Shown here: positions 1 through 9,815 of the stretch, piece after piece
Position numbering within the stretch: position 1 is the stretch's first letter
How the letters are laid out: the number at the start of each line of letters is the position of its first letter
Assembly (NCBI GenBank): GCA_905479605.1
Contig: CAJQNC010000056.1
Coordinates: 1-33,111, forward strand
Origin: an uncultured Alphaproteobacteria bacterium
GTDB lineage: Bacteria; Pseudomonadota; Alphaproteobacteria; UBA9655
Reading direction: 5' to 3'
Length of the DNA: 33,111 nt
Position numbers and translations under genes: made by a program
The notes under the pieces: model-generated
What the model saw: only the letters and a program-made list of their open reading frames with translations
What the model was told of the DNA's origin: nothing
The model's database searches: none

Positions 1-43
1 TCATTCTTAGGTATCGCGATGTTACTCTCCCAATACCTGTAAT

Positions 44-1087
44 CTAAAAATTGTAAATATCAATCTCATCGTCTAGAAGTTCGATTTCTCTCCGAACTTC
101 CTTAGGGTTTTTAAACGTGGCTATATGAATAAGAGCATCTCCACTTATCACGAGAGGCAGGTTGCTGATCCCAATGATCACCCCATCATGCTGAGCGCGA
201 ATATAGGATTTATTTCGACCAAAGGGATTCGATATAACCCCGACAAGATCTCCCTCTTTTATATGAGCGCCTAATCGGCGAGTCAGCCTCAAACTTCCTG
301 AGCTTGGGGCGCGAAGCCAAAGGGAGGACTGGGCAATGAAAGGTTTTTCCTTTAACTTATGCACTTTAATAGCACCAGCTTCGAGCATTCCCAGATTGAT
401 CATCAGAGAAAATGTTCCATTTATCCCAGTTTTAATCACAGGTTCATCGTATCGGAGCGCTTCCCCACCTTCAAAAACTATGTTGGGTATGTTGTATTTG
501 TTTAAGGCTTTCCGCATGGATCCTTCTCTGAGTGAAGAATTCAAGATGAGAGGGACGTTAAAAGCTTGAGCAAGCTTCCTATGGTGCTCATTATCAAGAC
601 AGGCACGAACCTGTGGGTAGTTGCTCCGATGGATAGCCCCCGTATGGAAGTCAATAACATGGGTACATTTGAGAGCAATTTCCTGCAGTAACGTATGGGC
701 AAGTTGAGCTCCCAACGATCCGTTTTTATCCCCCGGAAAACATTTGTTTAAATCCCTTCTATCAGGGAGATACCGAACATTTCGATTAAAACCGAACACA
801 TTTATAATGGGGACAGCAACCAGAGTTCCTTTGAGTTTGGATAGCAAGTTGCGATGGGTAAGGATACGTTTGACAATCTCACATCCATTGATTTCATCTC
901 CATGCATAGCTCCTGTAAGAAGCAATGTGGGGCCATCTTCCTTTCCTCTAACAACTTCAAGAGGCATCGTCATTTGAGTCTGATCAAAGAGCTGAGCTAC
1001 TTCGATCTCACAACGCCTCCGTGTTCCTGGTGGTACAGAAAGCCCGCAGATTTCGAAGTTACTTTTTTTCATTACCATCACATCCAT
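44..1087 (-). CDS. Succinylglutamate desuccinylase/aspartoacylase family protein (M14-like zinc carboxypeptidase fold)
   Basis: 347-aa ORF with GAMHGDEINGCEIV (metal-binding HGDE), RDLNKCFPG and VIDFHTGAIHR motifs typical of the AstE/AspA family. Confidence 0.85.
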   Translation of the reverse strand: MDVMVMKKSNFEICGLSVPPGTRRRCEIEVAQLFDQTQMTMPLEVVRGKEDGPTLLLTGAMHGDEINGCEIVKRILTHRNLLSKLKGTLVAVPIINVFGFNRNVRYLPDRRDLNKCFPGDKNGSLGAQLAHTLLQEIALKCTHVIDFHTGAIHRSNYPQVRACLDNEHHRKLAQAFNVPLILNSSLREGSMRKALNKYNIPNIVFEGGEALRYDEPVIKTGINGTFSLMINLGMLEAGAIKVHKLKEKPFIAQSSLWLRAPSSGSLRLTRRLGAHIKEGDLVGVISNPFGRNKSYIRAQHDGVIIGISNLPLVISGDALIHIATFKNPKEVRREIELLDDEIDIYNF

Positions 1088-1238
1088 TTATATATTTCTC
1101 TACACCCTAGCACTTATTAAATACAGTTACTAACTCCTTATATATTGTGGGATAGAAACTTCCTGTTTCTATAGACTGCCTTAAATTTAGAGGATAGGAT
1201 CTACAATTATTAAAATGATATACAGATAGCTTCAAACG

Positions 1239-3827
1239 ATGACCAAACGACTCGCCTTATTAACATTGTATGCGCTACTTTCACTGCCAATAAGTTTTTG
1301 TTTGGCCGAAATAGAAAATATTAACGGAAGTAATTCATCGTATTTTGAAACTCTACAGGCTGAGTTACAAGAGTCAAAGATTGCGATCCAAAATGCCGAA
1401 AAAAAGTGGGTTGCGACATTTGACGAGAGATCGATTTTTTATGATGATAAACTTGAACGACTTTCTGCAATTGATCAGAAACTCAAACAAAACTGGAATT
1501 ATGCAGATCTGCTACAGGACTACAACTTCGTTGTTGATGTTTGGCGTAAGTTTGCAGACCATTCTTTCGATAATATATCTGGTGCAATTATTGAGAGATC
1601 TTTCCCTACAGTGCCTCAGTTAGACAATACGCTGGCAGAAAAGATTTCTGTAGAATCATACTCATCTTTACAAGATTTGAATAATGAAGTGACTCGGCTA
1701 TTCAACCAGTCCCTTGCTGGATTTGACGCCCGGCAAGAAAAAGACTCTTTAAAATATAGCAAGGTTCTTCTCGCTGCAGGAAAACTTCGTTCACAACAAT
1801 ACCAGAGGCTTCAAGCGCTGGGGTACACATCAACAAGGACTATTACTAAAAACAATATAGAAGACTTTGTCCGCGAACTTAGAATCATACCTGTACGTTG
1901 GACAGCAACATTCTATTCAAAGTTGTTGGAATTCCGTGATTACTCTCGCTCAGGAATAGAAGGATACCTTTATATCACTAAGGAACTCATCCTTTTTCTC
2001 TGTTTAATATCGTTCGGTATTTTTTTCGTTTGGACATTCCATAAATTTGTTGCTGTGTTTGAAAGCTATGCGGAACGAATGCATAAAAAACTGGCCACAT
2101 CGTCCACACACTGGATTTGGATGTATGGCTTAACTGTATTAAATAAGTCTATCCCATGGGTCTTATTGCTAATGGGTGTATGGTTTGCCATTGGGCTTGT
2201 GGAAGTATCCTCTGTTAGAGAGCTCTCTAACCTTTTTCCCTATATTGATTTTTATATTTATTATCGATTGTATCTGATATCCACCGATGATTTTTTCACT
2301 AGATTAAAAAGTGTTGGGCTGATTGATCCTAAACCAAACCAGAAACTAAAGCTATTTCGAATTAACCGATCTATGGGAAGATTTTTATTCATTTCAATTG
2401 CCATCTTGCACACGATTAATACAGTTGTTGGCAAAGCCATGATCTACAGTATTGCTTTCAATGTTCTATATACGTTGGGTGGCCTATATATTATTTACCT
2501 GACCAGTCGTTGGAGTGAAGAGATTTTAAATTCAAAAGAATGGTTAAATATCACCAAGAGACTGCCTTCATCTTTGCAATCAAAGATTAAGAGATTCCAT
2601 TTGTTTTCATCCTTCATCGTATTGCTCGTCATTGTAGGGCTAAATATTTTCGACTGGACTATCAGTTATCTCAGTAAGTTTGACTCCTTCAAAAAACTGA
2701 GTGCTTTGATGCTGAGAGCGCGCTTGAATAAGGTCCACGACATTAATGCTGGCAATGGACAAAAGCCATTGCCTGAATCTTACATAACTCACTTTAACCC
2801 CAGTTGCCTAACTAAAGAATTCATCACCAAGCGCAAGCAATTTATACAAGCAAGAGACAATATTGAAAACTGGATTTCTCAAGGAGCCACTCACCATTCA
2901 ATGCTTGTTTATGGTTCCAATGGGTCAGGGAAATCTATAATGCTTTCTGAGCTCAAAGACTGTACCAAAGGTGCCAATTCATACTTTATTGACTTAAAGG
3001 ATAAAGAGACAAAGGCAACAGGCATTATCAGGAAACTTCAAAAGATTCTGGGTGGAGAAAGTGATGATCCTGAAAAGCTTATCAAATTCTGGAAGTCAAA
3101 TATAAACAAAAAAACAATTATTTATATAGACAACACTCATAATCTATTCTTATCACAGCTCCATGGATTTGAAGCCATGCGTACCCTTATGGATATTATC
3201 AATTCGGATATTGATAATATTTTCTGGTGCGTCTCCTTCCACCGTGAAAGTTGGCATTTCATACGCAGAGCATTGCGGGAATATCTGTGCTTTGATCAGG
3301 TGCTTGAGTTACCCGCCTGGTCAGCAGAAGAGTTGCAAGATTATATCATGACCTGTCATGCTAGATCAGGGTTCAAGGTTTCTTTTGACAAGATTCTAAC
3401 CATCCTAGGCAAAAAGAAGGGAAGAGAGAATCGCGATACAATCGAAAGCCGCTTTTTCAAACTTCTCTGGGAACAAACTGAGGGTAATCCAACACGAGCG
3501 GTTGCTCTTTGGCTGAAATCACTCAATTTTGATGGTCACGAAACTATGATGGTTCTCAAGCCTCCCCTGGAGGACATGTCAGACTTCTTGGACCTGGATG
3601 ATGATATTCATTTTATGTGTGCCTCTCTCATCCGCCATGAAAGTCTTGAGCCTGAACAAATAGGCCAAATAACAAATCAAGACAAAGGTATTGTTACTCG
3701 AGTTATCAAGCGGTCTATCGAGCGGAGGCTTATTGTAGAGCATGAGAACAATACCTTCAGACTAAACCCAGATCTTGCGGGCTACATTATTCGTTCATTA
3801 CGGAGGAAAAACTATGTCTATGGATAA
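1239..3827 (+). CDS. Large membrane protein with N-terminal signal/helical region, several TM segments and C-terminal P-loop ATPase plus winged-helix-like tail
   Basis: 862-aa ORF; signal-like N-terminus MTKRLALLTLYALLSLPISFCLA; multiple hydrophobic segments; Walker A GSNGSGKS (about nt 2913-2936); Walker B-like KTIIYIDN; C-terminal HTH-like region. Confidence 0.75.
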   Translation: MTKRLALLTLYALLSLPISFCLAEIENINGSNSSYFETLQAELQESKIAIQNAEKKWVATFDERSIFYDDKLERLSAIDQKLKQNWNYADLLQDYNFVVDVWRKFADHSFDNISGAIIERSFPTVPQLDNTLAEKISVESYSSLQDLNNEVTRLFNQSLAGFDARQEKDSLKYSKVLLAAGKLRSQQYQRLQALGYTSTRTITKNNIEDFVRELRIIPVRWTATFYSKLLEFRDYSRSGIEGYLYITKELILFLCLISFGIFFVWTFHKFVAVFESYAERMHKKLATSSTHWIWMYGLTVLNKSIPWVLLLMGVWFAIGLVEVSSVRELSNLFPYIDFYIYYRLYLISTDDFFTRLKSVGLIDPKPNQKLKLFRINRSMGRFLFISIAILHTINTVVGKAMIYSIAFNVLYTLGGLYIIYLTSRWSEEILNSKEWLNITKRLPSSLQSKIKRFHLFSSFIVLLVIVGLNIFDWTISYLSKFDSFKKLSALMLRARLNKVHDINAGNGQKPLPESYITHFNPSCLTKEFITKRKQFIQARDNIENWISQGATHHSMLVYGSNGSGKSIMLSELKDCTKGANSYFIDLKDKETKATGIIRKLQKILGGESDDPEKLIKFWKSNINKKTIIYIDNTHNLFLSQLHGFEAMRTLMDIINSDIDNIFWCVSFHRESWHFIRRALREYLCFDQVLELPAWSAEELQDYIMTCHARSGFKVSFDKILTILGKKKGRENRDTIESRFFKLLWEQTEGNPTRAVALWLKSLNFDGHETMMVLKPPLEDMSDFLDLDDDIHFMCASLIRHESLEPEQIGQITNQDKGIVTRVIKRSIERRLIVEHENNTFRLNPDLAGYIIRSLRRKNYVYG

Positions 3828-4707
3828 TTTATCTTTAGGGTACCTAACTGCCTTATCAGGCTTTTTCAATACAGAAAAAATACTCTTATTAATTCTGTGT
3901 ATTGGCGGTTTGCTTTGCTTGTCTAAGTTTGTAAAGATCGCATCTGAGCGGCTTCATCACAAACTCCCTTCACGTCGCATTTTGATTTCCCAAATCGCTA
4001 CAATTCTAAGTTTTTTCCTTAATCTTGGAGGAAGCTTCTTCATCTTCTATGGGATATTAAAGCCACCACAAGAACTCATGATTGCCCTTCTAGGTAGTGC
4101 CACCTTTGCCGTTGGGCTTGCACTTAGAGACCTAGTTGCCTCACTAATTTCTGGCATCACCATTATAATGGACCCGCCTTTCCAAGTTGGAGACAGAGTA
4201 AGATTTAAAGAGATGTATGGTGAAGTTAAGCACGTAGGGCTTCGGGCCGTAAGGCTTCAGACCTTGGATATGAGCATAGTTACAATACCGAATCTTATTT
4301 TTGTCACCGAAGCAGTTGTTTGCGCTAACAAGGGAAAGCTTAGCTTAAATGTTGTTACCAAATTTCACGTTTGTATCTCAAGCAATCTGGAACTAGTCAA
4401 AAATATCTTGAAGGAAGTTATCATAACAAGTAAATACGCCTATCTAGATGAACCCATCAATATAGTCATCGATAAAGCATGGCATGCTGATGCTCTATCC
4501 TTTGAGGTTTCAGTGAATGCATATGTAATTGATTCTCGATATGAAAAAGATTTTCAGTCAGATATATACATAAGAGGTACAAAGGCTTTATTAGATTCCG
4601 ATATCAAATTTCCTCGGCAAAAATTGGAAGCTCAAACTTCAGCTCTTACTATTGTGAGTAATGATCCAATCCCCCAAATAGCTCAGGACTCAAGAATACC
4701 AGCCTAA
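3814..4707 (+). CDS. MscS-family mechanosensitive ion channel
   Basis: The ORF track starts at TTG 3775, but the ATG at 3814 is preceded by GGAGG. Sequence VGLALRDLVASLISGITIIMDPPFQVGDRVRF...GEVKHVGLRAVRLQTLDMSIVTIPN is diagnostic of the MscS pore/beta domain. Confidence 0.92.
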   Translation: MSMDNLSLGYLTALSGFFNTEKILLLILCIGGLLCLSKFVKIASERLHHKLPSRRILISQIATILSFFLNLGGSFFIFYGILKPPQELMIALLGSATFAVGLALRDLVASLISGITIIMDPPFQVGDRVRFKEMYGEVKHVGLRAVRLQTLDMSIVTIPNLIFVTEAVVCANKGKLSLNVVTKFHVCISSNLELVKNILKEVIITSKYAYLDEPINIVIDKAWHADALSFEVSVNAYVIDSRYEKDFQSDIYIRGTKALLDSDIKFPRQKLEAQTSALTIVSNDPIPQIAQDSRIPA

Positions 4708-4745
4708 TTGAATTACTATTAATCAATTACTAAAGGGACGCCTCC

Positions 4746-5174
4746 ATGAAAATTACAAAAGAATTTAAAGATTTTGCACTGCGTGGTAATGTCATTGATA
4801 TGGCTGTAGGTATTATCATAGGAGCAGCTTTCAGTAGTATTGCACAGTCTCTAGTAGATGATATTTTTATGCCCTTTCTTGGACTCATGACTAATGGTAT
4901 CAATTACACAGACATCTTCTTAATCCTTAAATCTGGCACAACAAAAGGTCCATACCCGACCCTTGCAGCAGCCAAGGAAGCTGGTGCAATAACGGTCAAC
5001 ATTGGTCTCTTCCTAAGCTCTGCTCTAACCTTCATGCTTGTGTCTTTGGTCTTGTTTATTCTCTTAAGGCTTATTTCCAAAGTATACCAAGAACCCGAAA
5101 AACCCAAGGAGCCCTCACGCCAGGAAATTCTCCTTGAGGAGATAAGAGATGCTGTGAGAGGTAAAATTTCCTAA
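4746..5174 (+). CDS. mscL: Large-conductance mechanosensitive channel MscL
   Basis: 142 aa; FKDFALRGNVIDMAVGIIIGAAFSSIAQSLVDDIFMPFLG is the MscL signature. Confidence 0.97.
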   Translation: MKITKEFKDFALRGNVIDMAVGIIIGAAFSSIAQSLVDDIFMPFLGLMTNGINYTDIFLILKSGTTKGPYPTLAAAKEAGAITVNIGLFLSSALTFMLVSLVLFILLRLISKVYQEPEKPKEPSRQEILLEEIRDAVRGKIS

Positions 5175-6403
5175 TCAGAGCGTGGATCCAGCTCAGACGC
5201 CACTGGTGTTGTCCCTGGCAAAGTCACAAACTCTTGCTGATCTTCTTCTTTTGGAGGGGCCTGAACCATGACACGGTGTATCAAATACCCGGCGAGTCCA
5301 GCCGCAACAAGACAAGAATAGAGAAATAGGCCTACACTACCAAATAAACTCATGGTTGCTGAAGCGACTACAGGGCCTATGACAGCTCCAATACCATAAG
5401 CCAGCATCAAGCCTTGGGTTGCTGACACAATGTCTTTTTGATCTAAAACATCACAAGTATGGCTTATACTTACAGGGTACACAGCAAAAGCGGCTCCTCC
5501 AAAAATAAACATGAGGATATAGATAGTTGTTAGATAGTCTTTGGATAAAGGCATAATGATAAAACCAATCACAAACAAAACACCACATAATGTAATAAGC
5601 ATCTTGCGTCGATCAAACTTATCGGACAAATGACCTACTGGGTATTGCAGGGCTGTTCCCCCCAAAATAAGAAAGAACATGATGAGAGACGTTTCCTTGA
5701 CATTATCAATGGTAAGCTGGGTATAAAGAGGAAGCAGACCAAGTACTGAGCCCAGTATAAGTCCTGAACATGTGCATGCAACAATACCCGTAGGTGAGAA
5801 TTTATAAAGCTGAAAGACTGTCAGAGCTGAAGGCTCTTCAATTGTAGGATTTTCAACTTTGGTAATAGCTACGGGAACAACAGAGAGAGACGAAAGTATT
5901 GTCACAATTGCAAAGGGAATCAGGGCATCAATAGGAAACATATTCAACAGAAATTGCCCCAAGGCTGAAGCTCCATATAGCGATATCATGTAGAGGGAAA
6001 GAAACTGTCCACGTGTCTTCGGCGTACTCTTCCCCAACATCCAACTTTCTACGACAACAGAAAGACCTGACAAACAGTATCCACATATGGCTCGAAGAAT
6101 AACCCAATACCACAAGGAATAGAATAGTCCTTGAGACAAAACAACAACAGCGATAATAGAGGCAAAGGCCGCATAAGCTCTGATATGTCCCACGCGGAGT
6201 ATAAAATGTGCATTTCTGAAGGCACCCAGAACCATACCACCATAATAAGCAGAGGTAATAAGGCCAATCTCCCAAGACGAAACGTGATCTAACTCTAAAC
6301 GAATAGGGATAAGGGTTCCCAAAAGCCCTATACCATTCATCAGAATGAACATACTCAGTAAAGGTGCAACAATCGAGGTAAAGTCCTTGAATTTCATAGC
6401 CAA
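5171..6403 (-). CDS. MFS transporter (12-TM type)
   Basis: 410-aa hydrophobic ORF with the MFS loop motif GHLSDKFDRRKML; stop codon overlaps the mscL stop tail-to-tail. Confidence 0.88.
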   Translation of the reverse strand: MAMKFKDFTSIVAPLLSMFILMNGIGLLGTLIPIRLELDHVSSWEIGLITSAYYGGMVLGAFRNAHFILRVGHIRAYAAFASIIAVVVLSQGLFYSLWYWVILRAICGYCLSGLSVVVESWMLGKSTPKTRGQFLSLYMISLYGASALGQFLLNMFPIDALIPFAIVTILSSLSVVPVAITKVENPTIEEPSALTVFQLYKFSPTGIVACTCSGLILGSVLGLLPLYTQLTIDNVKETSLIMFFLILGGTALQYPVGHLSDKFDRRKMLITLCGVLFVIGFIIMPLSKDYLTTIYILMFIFGGAAFAVYPVSISHTCDVLDQKDIVSATQGLMLAYGIGAVIGPVVASATMSLFGSVGLFLYSCLVAAGLAGYLIHRVMVQAPPKEEDQQEFVTLPGTTPVASELDPRSD

Positions 6404-6548
6404 ACACCTTTAAATCATACAATAAAGAATGAGTGTGTACACTTCTTATTGATGAATTACAATATGGAATATTAATTCGTCATGCATTGAGTTTAGTCGC
6501 ATCTGTGAATTTGCTTTGCATCAAGGAAAGTAACTCTGAAAGCAAACC

Positions 6549-6599
6549 TATCCTTGGTGGGCGCTACAGGGCTCGAACCTGTGACCCGCTTGTTAAGAG
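6549..6599 (-). repeat. Displaced 3'-half copy of the tRNA-Lys gene (att-like direct repeat)
   Basis: 6549-6590 is identical over 42 nt to 9954-9995, covering the CCA, T arm and variable region; identity then continues with 2 mismatches through the anticodon loop (TTAAGAG) to 6599. Confidence 0.88.
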
Positions 6600-7164
6600 A
6601 GGGAGGTTGGAGTGTGGCTTGAGTTGCAGGCATAGCCTAAAGCTGCGCTATTTCATATATGAAAACAGATAGTTATTGGTACTATGCTGGACTTGATTAA
6701 CTCCTTTAGAAAATCTCAACCATTTCACCATGCGGTGACAATTTCTTCTACATACACGTCCCACTTTGGGCTTCAAAAACGTCCGCCCTGCAAAGGCCAC
6801 AATTGCTGGCATTGAAAATATTCGCACCATACAAAAAGGATAAATGTTCAGACAAAATCCATCACACTCAACCTTTCACAATTTTGCGACTCTCATGGCG
6901 GAGTGTGTATAAAGACCAAACTAATGAAGGGGTTGGGCAGGATAATATAACAGATGCGACAGAACCTCAGTAATATGACAAAGCCACGGTTCTTTAAGTT
7001 GGTGGACACGATTTTGTGAACTCATTCGTGGTCTGAAGTTATCGAAGAATGTAAATCTTCAGATTGAGAAGACAAATAGTAGAAGCAAGTTTTTTAATTT
7101 ATTTCTTGAAAAATTGGTAAAAGCTATTACCTGTTAAACATAGTGGTTTTTTACAATCAAAGCA

Positions 7165-9684
7165 ATGAGGGTTTCGATGTGCGTTAGTAGGCTTAATTTT
7201 TTAACTTTTGTTTTTCTTTCCTGTGCGTTTACACCTTTAGGGTGGTGTGGGAAGTGGGGTGAAAGTGATGCTACTCTTCCAAATAACAATGCTATTCAAA
7301 GGGGCCTCTCAAAACCCCTGTCTAATCAGGAAAGATTTCACAATGAACTTTCATCTTCTATAAGTGCACCAGGGCAAAGAAATGAAAGCGATAATTATTC
7401 ACATTCTTTAGACGATATGGACATTCCATTTTTTCTCTTTAAAAGGGATACAGCTGGCTGTGCTAAACGTTATCTTGAATACAATCTCTTTTCCAATAAT
7501 CTCGGACGTGTTGTAAAGCTTTGTAATGCGGCTATGAACGACGATTCAGAGAAGAGTTTTGACTTTTTTTCTCTTGCTGCCGCCACCTACTATAGGTGTG
7601 AAGATTTTAATCGTGCCGCTGAACTATATGGCAAGTTATTTGAAATGGACCCAGATCAATGTGCATTTACATATCTCAAAGCCGCGTACTCTTATTATAC
7701 TTTAAGCAACTATAAACGAGCAGCAGAGCTTTATGATAAGTGTTTAGAGCTTGAGCCAAATCCAAGGCCTTATTGGTTTATTTATGCGGCGTCTTCACAA
7801 TTTCTTAATAAATCTTATACTCATGCAGCAAATCTTTATGATAATCTTTTAGAGGTTGATCCAGATCAGAGTGCTTCGACATATGATAGTGCAGCTTACT
7901 CTCATTATCAGAGTGGTCGACATGCACGAGCTGCGGAGCTTTATGATAGGCTCCTAAAGCTAGATCCGAATCAAGATGCTTCGACATATTATAATGCCGC
8001 GCTTTCACACTACAAAAACGGCGCTTGTAAGCGTGCAGCAAAGCTTTTTAATAACCTTCTTGAGCTGGATCCCCACCAAGACTGGGATACATATTTTTAT
8101 GCGGCACACTCTCATTATGCTATAAATTCCTATGGTCCTGCAGCAAAGCTTTTTGATCAGTACTTGAAGTTGGACGAAGATGTAAGTGCTGTCGGATACT
8201 TTAATTCCGCACTCTCTCATTATAAGAGTGGCAACTATAGCCGAGCAGCTGAGCTTTATGATAAGCTGCTGCAACTCAATCCGGATCAAGATGCATTTAC
8301 ATATCTCAGCGCCGCATACTCTCATTATAATTATGGTAGCTATGACCAAGCAGCAAAGCATTTTAATAAGCTTTTAGAAATTAACCCAGATCAAGATGCT
8401 TCGACATATTCTGCTGCTGTTGATTCTCATGAAAAAATTCGCAACGTAGATCGTGCAAAAGAGATTTCAATTGAAGCTAGGAAGCGGACCTCCAGTGCCT
8501 CTGTCATAGGTGCAACAGACCTTATAGATTTAGGGGAAGGCTTAGTAAAAGAAAAAGAGCCAAACTCAGTTGGCAAGAAACAACCAAAACAAAAGAGTTC
8601 TTCAAAAGAGAAGGGTAAAGAGGCAATGCCCTCAGCCGCCGAAGTTGCATTTAATAAGGAGTTTGAGTTAGCTCGTGATAAAGCAACTTTAAAGGGCGGA
8701 GATTATCAACGAGCAGAAGAAGGAGTACATTCTCTTGCGGAGCTTGTGGAACGCCCTTCATTGAGAAAAGGCCGAAAAAAGAAAGTTCTAGAATCCTGGC
8801 TCCTAGCTTGCAAAGAATTATGTGTGTATTATGGCGCTACCGGAAAATATAGGGAGATTATAGAGCTTTTTAAGGGAAGAGAAAACTATCTTGAAGGTGA
8901 CCGTGATTTGGAGCAGGACCTAAAGGACCGCCTCATCACTGCTAATAAAAAGTTGGAGCGATCTCAGAAGCAAAGAGCAAAACAAAGCAAAAACGGAAAA
9001 GCTTCTAGTGCAGCCAGATATGCGCCTCAACCAAAAAAGGCCGGCCCCCTCCATGGGGCGAAAAGGGGTCGAGTGAATTCTTCATCATCAAGTGAAGATG
9101 AAGAAAAGTATCCCTCTGTAGGAGGAGTTACAATTACTTCAGAAACCCGTGAACTCATTCGCAGAAATTCAATGTTAGAAGTAAATGCAGCTTTGGCCAA
9201 TGGTGGGACGACCTTTGATCCTAAAAGCTTCATGAATGCCATGATCACAGAACACGGTCCTGAGGTGGCTCAAACAGCACTGAGGGCCGCGCAGAGAGCT
9301 CATTCCATATTCACTAGAGTTGCAGAAGGGGTTAAGAAACCCAAAACAAAAAGAACACAGAATAATATTCCCTTTACTGTTCACTTCCCCAGCGGAGAAG
9401 ATATCCTTGATGTTAGCGATATGCAAAGTGTAGCAGTGAAAGGGCTGGAGATTCATAACTCTTTGAAGTTGGCAGAAATACTCGAGCGACTAAGAAGTGA
9501 AGCTCCTCATTCGCGGGAGATTTGGAGTGATGGAGACCATAATTTTGGATCTCTGAAGAGCCGTAAAAATAAAAATATTTACTATGTTCGCATTACCGAA
9601 AAGCACCGCCTATTCTTCCATGTGGATAAGAAGACGCATAAAGTTACGGTTCTTCAAGTTGGTGATCATGACTTTAGAAAGTAA
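7165..9684 (+). CDS. Secreted tetratricopeptide-repeat protein with C-terminal RelE/ParE-superfamily-like toxin domain
   Basis: 839 aa; signal-like N-terminus ending ...LSCAFTPLGWCG; eight tandem 35-aa TPRs (e.g. TYLSAAYSHYNYGSYDQAAKHFNKLLEINPDQDAS); C-terminus LKSRKNKNIYYVRITEKHRLFFHVDKKTHKVTVLQVGDHDFRK resembles the RelE/YoeB/HigB core strands. Confidence 0.75.
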   Translation: MRVSMCVSRLNFLTFVFLSCAFTPLGWCGKWGESDATLPNNNAIQRGLSKPLSNQERFHNELSSSISAPGQRNESDNYSHSLDDMDIPFFLFKRDTAGCAKRYLEYNLFSNNLGRVVKLCNAAMNDDSEKSFDFFSLAAATYYRCEDFNRAAELYGKLFEMDPDQCAFTYLKAAYSYYTLSNYKRAAELYDKCLELEPNPRPYWFIYAASSQFLNKSYTHAANLYDNLLEVDPDQSASTYDSAAYSHYQSGRHARAAELYDRLLKLDPNQDASTYYNAALSHYKNGACKRAAKLFNNLLELDPHQDWDTYFYAAHSHYAINSYGPAAKLFDQYLKLDEDVSAVGYFNSALSHYKSGNYSRAAELYDKLLQLNPDQDAFTYLSAAYSHYNYGSYDQAAKHFNKLLEINPDQDASTYSAAVDSHEKIRNVDRAKEISIEARKRTSSASVIGATDLIDLGEGLVKEKEPNSVGKKQPKQKSSSKEKGKEAMPSAAEVAFNKEFELARDKATLKGGDYQRAEEGVHSLAELVERPSLRKGRKKKVLESWLLACKELCVYYGATGKYREIIELFKGRENYLEGDRDLEQDLKDRLITANKKLERSQKQRAKQSKNGKASSAARYAPQPKKAGPLHGAKRGRVNSSSSSEDEEKYPSVGGVTITSETRELIRRNSMLEVNAALANGGTTFDPKSFMNAMITEHGPEVAQTALRAAQRAHSIFTRVAEGVKKPKTKRTQNNIPFTVHFPSGEDILDVSDMQSVAVKGLEIHNSLKLAEILERLRSEAPHSREIWSDGDHNFGSLKSRKNKNIYYVRITEKHRLFFHVDKKTHKVTVLQVGDHDFRK
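7564..8403 (+). repeat. Eight tandem 105-bp (35-codon) TPR units
   Basis: Regular 35-residue period read from the translation, with recurrent DNA motif gcttcgacatat at unit boundaries (about 7873, 7978, 8398). Confidence 0.85.
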
Positions 9685-9815
9685 AGTATGGATAGCTAGA
9701 AGGTAATGAGGGGCGGGCTATGTCCCGCTTCTGTTGCATCTAATGACTCGAATGGGTCTATCCTGTACGAAAGATGGAAGAACGAGTGATTTCTAAAACC
9801 CACCCTGTTCTTCCT

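Noticed and set aside
3775-3813. TTG start for the MscS ORF
   Set aside because: ATG 3814 has a strong GGAGG Shine-Dalgarno; the upstream 13 codons only overlap the ATPase C-terminus.
6433-6672. 79-aa plus-strand ORF
   Set aside because: It runs through the tRNA-Lys 3' remnant (...RYRARTCDPLVKR...), a well-known spurious translation of antisense tRNA sequence.
9707-9731. Possible terminator GCGGG-ctatgt-CCCGC after the TPR gene
   Set aside because: The stem is only about 5 bp with no proper U tract; not convincing.
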